Below, piece after piece: positions 5,416 through 7,048 of a stretch of 7,048 bases of DNA. The notes beneath the pieces are model-generated. The model was not told where the DNA came from. It saw nothing but the letters and a program-made list of their open reading frames with translations, and made no database searches. The stretch spans positions 1 to 7,048 of the forward strand of contig JAGKTQ010000054.1 in the NCBI GenBank assembly GCA_021153325.1, given 5' to 3'. Position 1 is the stretch's first letter. Every line of letters starts with the position of its first letter. Source of the stretch: Lachnospiraceae bacterium (GTDB lineage Bacteria; Bacillota; Clostridia; Lachnospirales; Lachnospiraceae). The translations under genes and the position numbers were made by a program.

Positions 5416-5541
5416 TTATTCGACAAACAACGATTTTATTTCATCCAAAATCCCGTCAAACTGAAGATTTGTTGCACTGACTTCTTTTGCAACGAATCTA
5501 TAGATAATCCTCGGATTTCTTCCAAGGTACAATTTCTCTAT
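5416..5541 (-). pseudogene. Short coding remnant downstream of the CPBP gene
   Basis: A minus-strand frame with protein-like composition (LYLGRNPRIIYRFVAKEVSA, then LQFDGILDEIKSLFVE) ends in TAA at 5416-5418. It opens just after a stop that overlaps the end of the CPBP gene; the only start would be TTG at 5532 without a good ribosome binding site. It looks like the C-terminal ~40 residues of a lost gene. I do not recognise the family. It could be a small gene translated by coupling to the upstream one, but this is less likely. Confidence 0.35.
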
Positions 5542-6191
5542 TTAACAACAAGTATTGTAGTTACAACATTTAGAAAATCGTATAAACCGTGAGATACTGC
5601 GACTCCGACATATTTGCAATTCTTAATGCTGTATTTTGTAAAACCGAATGCTAATCCAAGCAGCGTCGCAAACAAAACTTGTATCAAATTTCCGTTGATA
5701 ATATGCCAAAAGCCGAACAGCATTGAAGCTAATACCACACCGAGCCATTTATTTTTCGGCAACAATTCAATGATTGTATCTTGAATATATACTCGAAATA
5801 TTAGTTCCTCAACCGGTCCTACAATTAAAACATAATAGAAAAATCGACCGATTAAATACCACAATGCAAAATCACGATGTTCTCCGATTAAAGAAAACCC
5901 CATTAATGCAGGGAACACGCCGATTATCAGTTCAAGCCCTATAGCAAGTAATATACCGATTAAATAAGCCTTTCTGTTCTTAAATCCATAATCCGATTTA
6001 AGTTTGGATAATTTAATAAACAGGAACGCCACAAAGCCAAGAAGCAGATAGACAAAGCAATTTACGGTCATTCGTATTCCGGTTGCATTTATAATAAAAA
6101 TTAGTTTAAAAGAAAATGTGAGCAATATTAGCACAAAGGTAAAGAGCAATAATATAAATAACTGATTCCTTTTTTCTTTGTTTCTCCACAT
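5538..6191 (-). CDS. CPBP-family intramembrane metalloprotease homologue
   Basis: A 217-residue integral membrane protein with about six to eight hydrophobic segments. It carries the CPBP/Abi (Rce1-like) motifs: E128-E129 and R133 in EELIFR, F159-x-x-x-H163 (FGFWH) and H201-x-x-x-D205 (HGLYDFLN). These glutamates and histidines coordinate the catalytic metal in Rce1-type proteases. All are kept, so activity is possible. In Firmicutes such proteins often serve in bacteriocin self-immunity or processing of membrane peptides; the substrate here is unknown. The ATG at 6191 is chosen because GGAGG lies 8 nt upstream; the in-frame ATG at 6206 would add five residues and has no such site. It follows the XRE regulator gene by 30 bp on the same strand, so the two are probably cotranscribed. 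Confidence 0.85.
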   Translation of the reverse strand: MWRNKEKRNQLFILLLFTFVLILLTFSFKLIFIINATGIRMTVNCFVYLLLGFVAFLFIKLSKLKSDYGFKNRKAYLIGILLAIGLELIIGVFPALMGFSLIGEHRDFALWYLIGRFFYYVLIVGPVEELIFRVYIQDTIIELLPKNKWLGVVLASMLFGFWHIINGNLIQVLFATLLGLAFGFTKYSIKNCKYVGVAVSHGLYDFLNVVTTILVVK

Positions 6192-6199
6192 AGTTTGTT

Positions 6200-6204
6200 C
6201 CTCC
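6200..6204 (-). promoter_or_regulatory. Ribosome binding site deciding the CPBP start
   Basis: GGAGG on the minus strand, 8 nt before the ATG at 6191. It overlaps the alternative upstream ATG (6206-6204), arguing against that start. Confidence 0.7.
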
Positions 6205-6221
6205 ATTTACATTCGCTTGGC

Positions 6222-7004
6222 TTATAAGAACAGTTTGATTAGTTCTTTCGCCCACGAAAAATAGGCTGGAACAACTGTATCAAGCGATTGCTTTACGTCA
6301 GCAATGTCCTGTGCGGAAAGCTCTCCTATTTTCTGAAACACGCTTCCGGCAGCTTCCGTATCGCCTATGGCTACCATCGCTCTGGCGTTATCACCGAGAG
6401 CGAAGTATTTCCCAATCGCTAACGCTCCAACGGAAAATTCACCGGTAGCGATTGCCCCAATGGAAATAACGCCCAAACTAATCGCTCCCGCCGTCAGGAT
6501 CCCGAGGGCGAAGCAGCCTGCTGAGAGAACACCCATCGCAAACAACCCAATGGCAAGCAGTCCGATAGAAAGCATACCAAAGGAAAACACTCCGATGGAT
6601 AACATTCCAAGGGATACAACACCTTGTGCTTTCAGACCGATGGCAATCACGCCACGAGCGTTCAGTCCCACGGCGACAAAACCTTTGGCGTTTCGGGCAA
6701 TGTGCCACAAAGGCATACCCATCACGGTCTTTTCGCTCTTTCTCTCCTGCAAACGCTTTCTAAAGAATGGAAGTCCCAAGTCAGTCTGCTGATCACTGGC
6801 CATTTCTTCGTCGTCTTTAAGTAGATAGTCTAAGGAACATTGAAACATCTCGCTCATGCGTATCAGCTTATCTGTTTCAGGGTAGGCAAGATTGCTTTCC
6901 CATTTGCTGACAGACTGTCTGGATACTCCCAGAATACCTGCAAGCTGCTCCTGCGTATAATTATTATCTTTTCGTAGTTTTGATATTTTATCACCCAATG
7001 TCAT
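6222..7004 (-). CDS. XRE-family regulator with C-terminal glycine pentad-repeat domain
   Basis: A 260-residue protein. Residues ~5-62 are a helix-turn-helix of the XRE/Cro type (YTQEQLAGILGVSRQSVSKW) ending in the usual LDYLLK, so it should bind DNA. A charged linker follows (~63-95). From G108 to G198 there are 19 glycines at exact five-residue spacing. Position +3 after each is A, S or T in 18 repeats in a row, and the other sites are mostly I, L, V, F or M. The tail (~205-260) is amphipathic and unassigned. The repeat part could form a right-handed beta-helix like pentapeptide-repeat proteins, or sit in the membrane as glycine-packed segments. It may therefore sense a membrane event and control the operon with the CPBP gene. 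The start has GGAGG 7 nt upstream. Many plus-strand frames opposite it are artefacts of the repeats. Confidence 0.85.
   Translation of the reverse strand: MTLGDKISKLRKDNNYTQEQLAGILGVSRQSVSKWESNLAYPETDKLIRMSEMFQCSLDYLLKDDEEMASDQQTDLGLPFFRKRLQERKSEKTVMGMPLWHIARNAKGFVAVGLNARGVIAIGLKAQGVVSLGMLSIGVFSFGMLSIGLLAIGLFAMGVLSAGCFALGILTAGAISLGVISIGAIATGEFSVGALAIGKYFALGDNARAMVAIGDTEAAGSVFQKIGELSAQDIADVKQSLDTVVPAYFSWAKELIKLFL
6399..6683 (-). repeat. 15-bp-period coding repeats (glycine pentads)
   Basis: DNA for residues 108-202 of the XRE-type protein. It has a 15-bp period (GGN codon every fifth codon) for about 18 units. The DNA units are diverged, so the pattern is kept at the protein level, not by recent duplication. 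Confidence 0.8.
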
Positions 7005-7011
7005 AGTGAAT

Positions 7012-7016
7012 CCTCC
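7012..7016 (-). promoter_or_regulatory. Ribosome binding site of the XRE-type gene
   Basis: GGAGG on the minus strand, 7 nt before the ATG at 7004. The promoter probably lies at or beyond the window edge; nothing convincing is visible in 7017-7048. Confidence 0.7.
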
Positions 7017-7048
7017 AATCTGAACTTCTTGTTCATATCAATGATACG

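Noticed and set aside
6367..6792. 141-codon plus-strand frame opposite the XRE-type gene
   Set aside because: Its proline rhythm is the complement of the glycine codons in the repeats; no start signal and no family resemblance.
1..7048. CRISPR array, tRNA or rRNA genes
   Set aside because: No regularly spaced direct repeats with unique spacers, and no tRNA cloverleaf or rRNA sequence were seen on either strand.

Overview
The window looks like an AT-rich accessory stretch from a low-GC Firmicute, most likely a gut-type Clostridia (Lachnospiraceae-like) species. This is inferred from codon usage, strong GGAGG ribosome binding sites, and the mix of IS91-like, IS66-like and group II intron sequences. 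No taxonomic marker gene is present, so the assignment is loose.

Left third (about 95-2531): an apparently intact IS91-type element. It carries a tyrosine recombinase gene and a Y2 HUH-type transposase gene that overlap by 8 bp. The pair is bracketed by a 17-nt imperfect inverted repeat (16/17) and by subterminal hairpins. A long hairpin (2545-2604) lies just outside its right end.

Middle (2703-5415): a GT1-type glycosyltransferase gene on the minus strand. Behind it is a pile of broken mobile DNA: a 46-codon open exon-like fragment, the 3' end of a group II intron (domains V and VI plus a decayed maturase C-terminus) on the minus strand, and a truncated IS66-type element on the plus strand (left end, leader and first ~52 codons of tnpC). 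The IS66 piece is flanked by an 8-bp direct repeat, attcatta, even though it has lost its right end. Beyond it lies a strongly structured segment that may be the 5' domain of the same intron.

Right third (5416-7048): a minus-strand pair transcribed right to left. First comes an XRE-family regulator with an unusual C-terminal domain of about 18 perfect five-residue G-x-x-[AST]-x repeats. 30 bp downstream is a CPBP-family membrane protease homologue. The two probably form one operon; a short coding remnant follows them.

Only the IS91 pair, the glycosyltransferase and the XRE/CPBP pair look like functional genes. The rest records at least two transposition or retrohoming events followed by decay.
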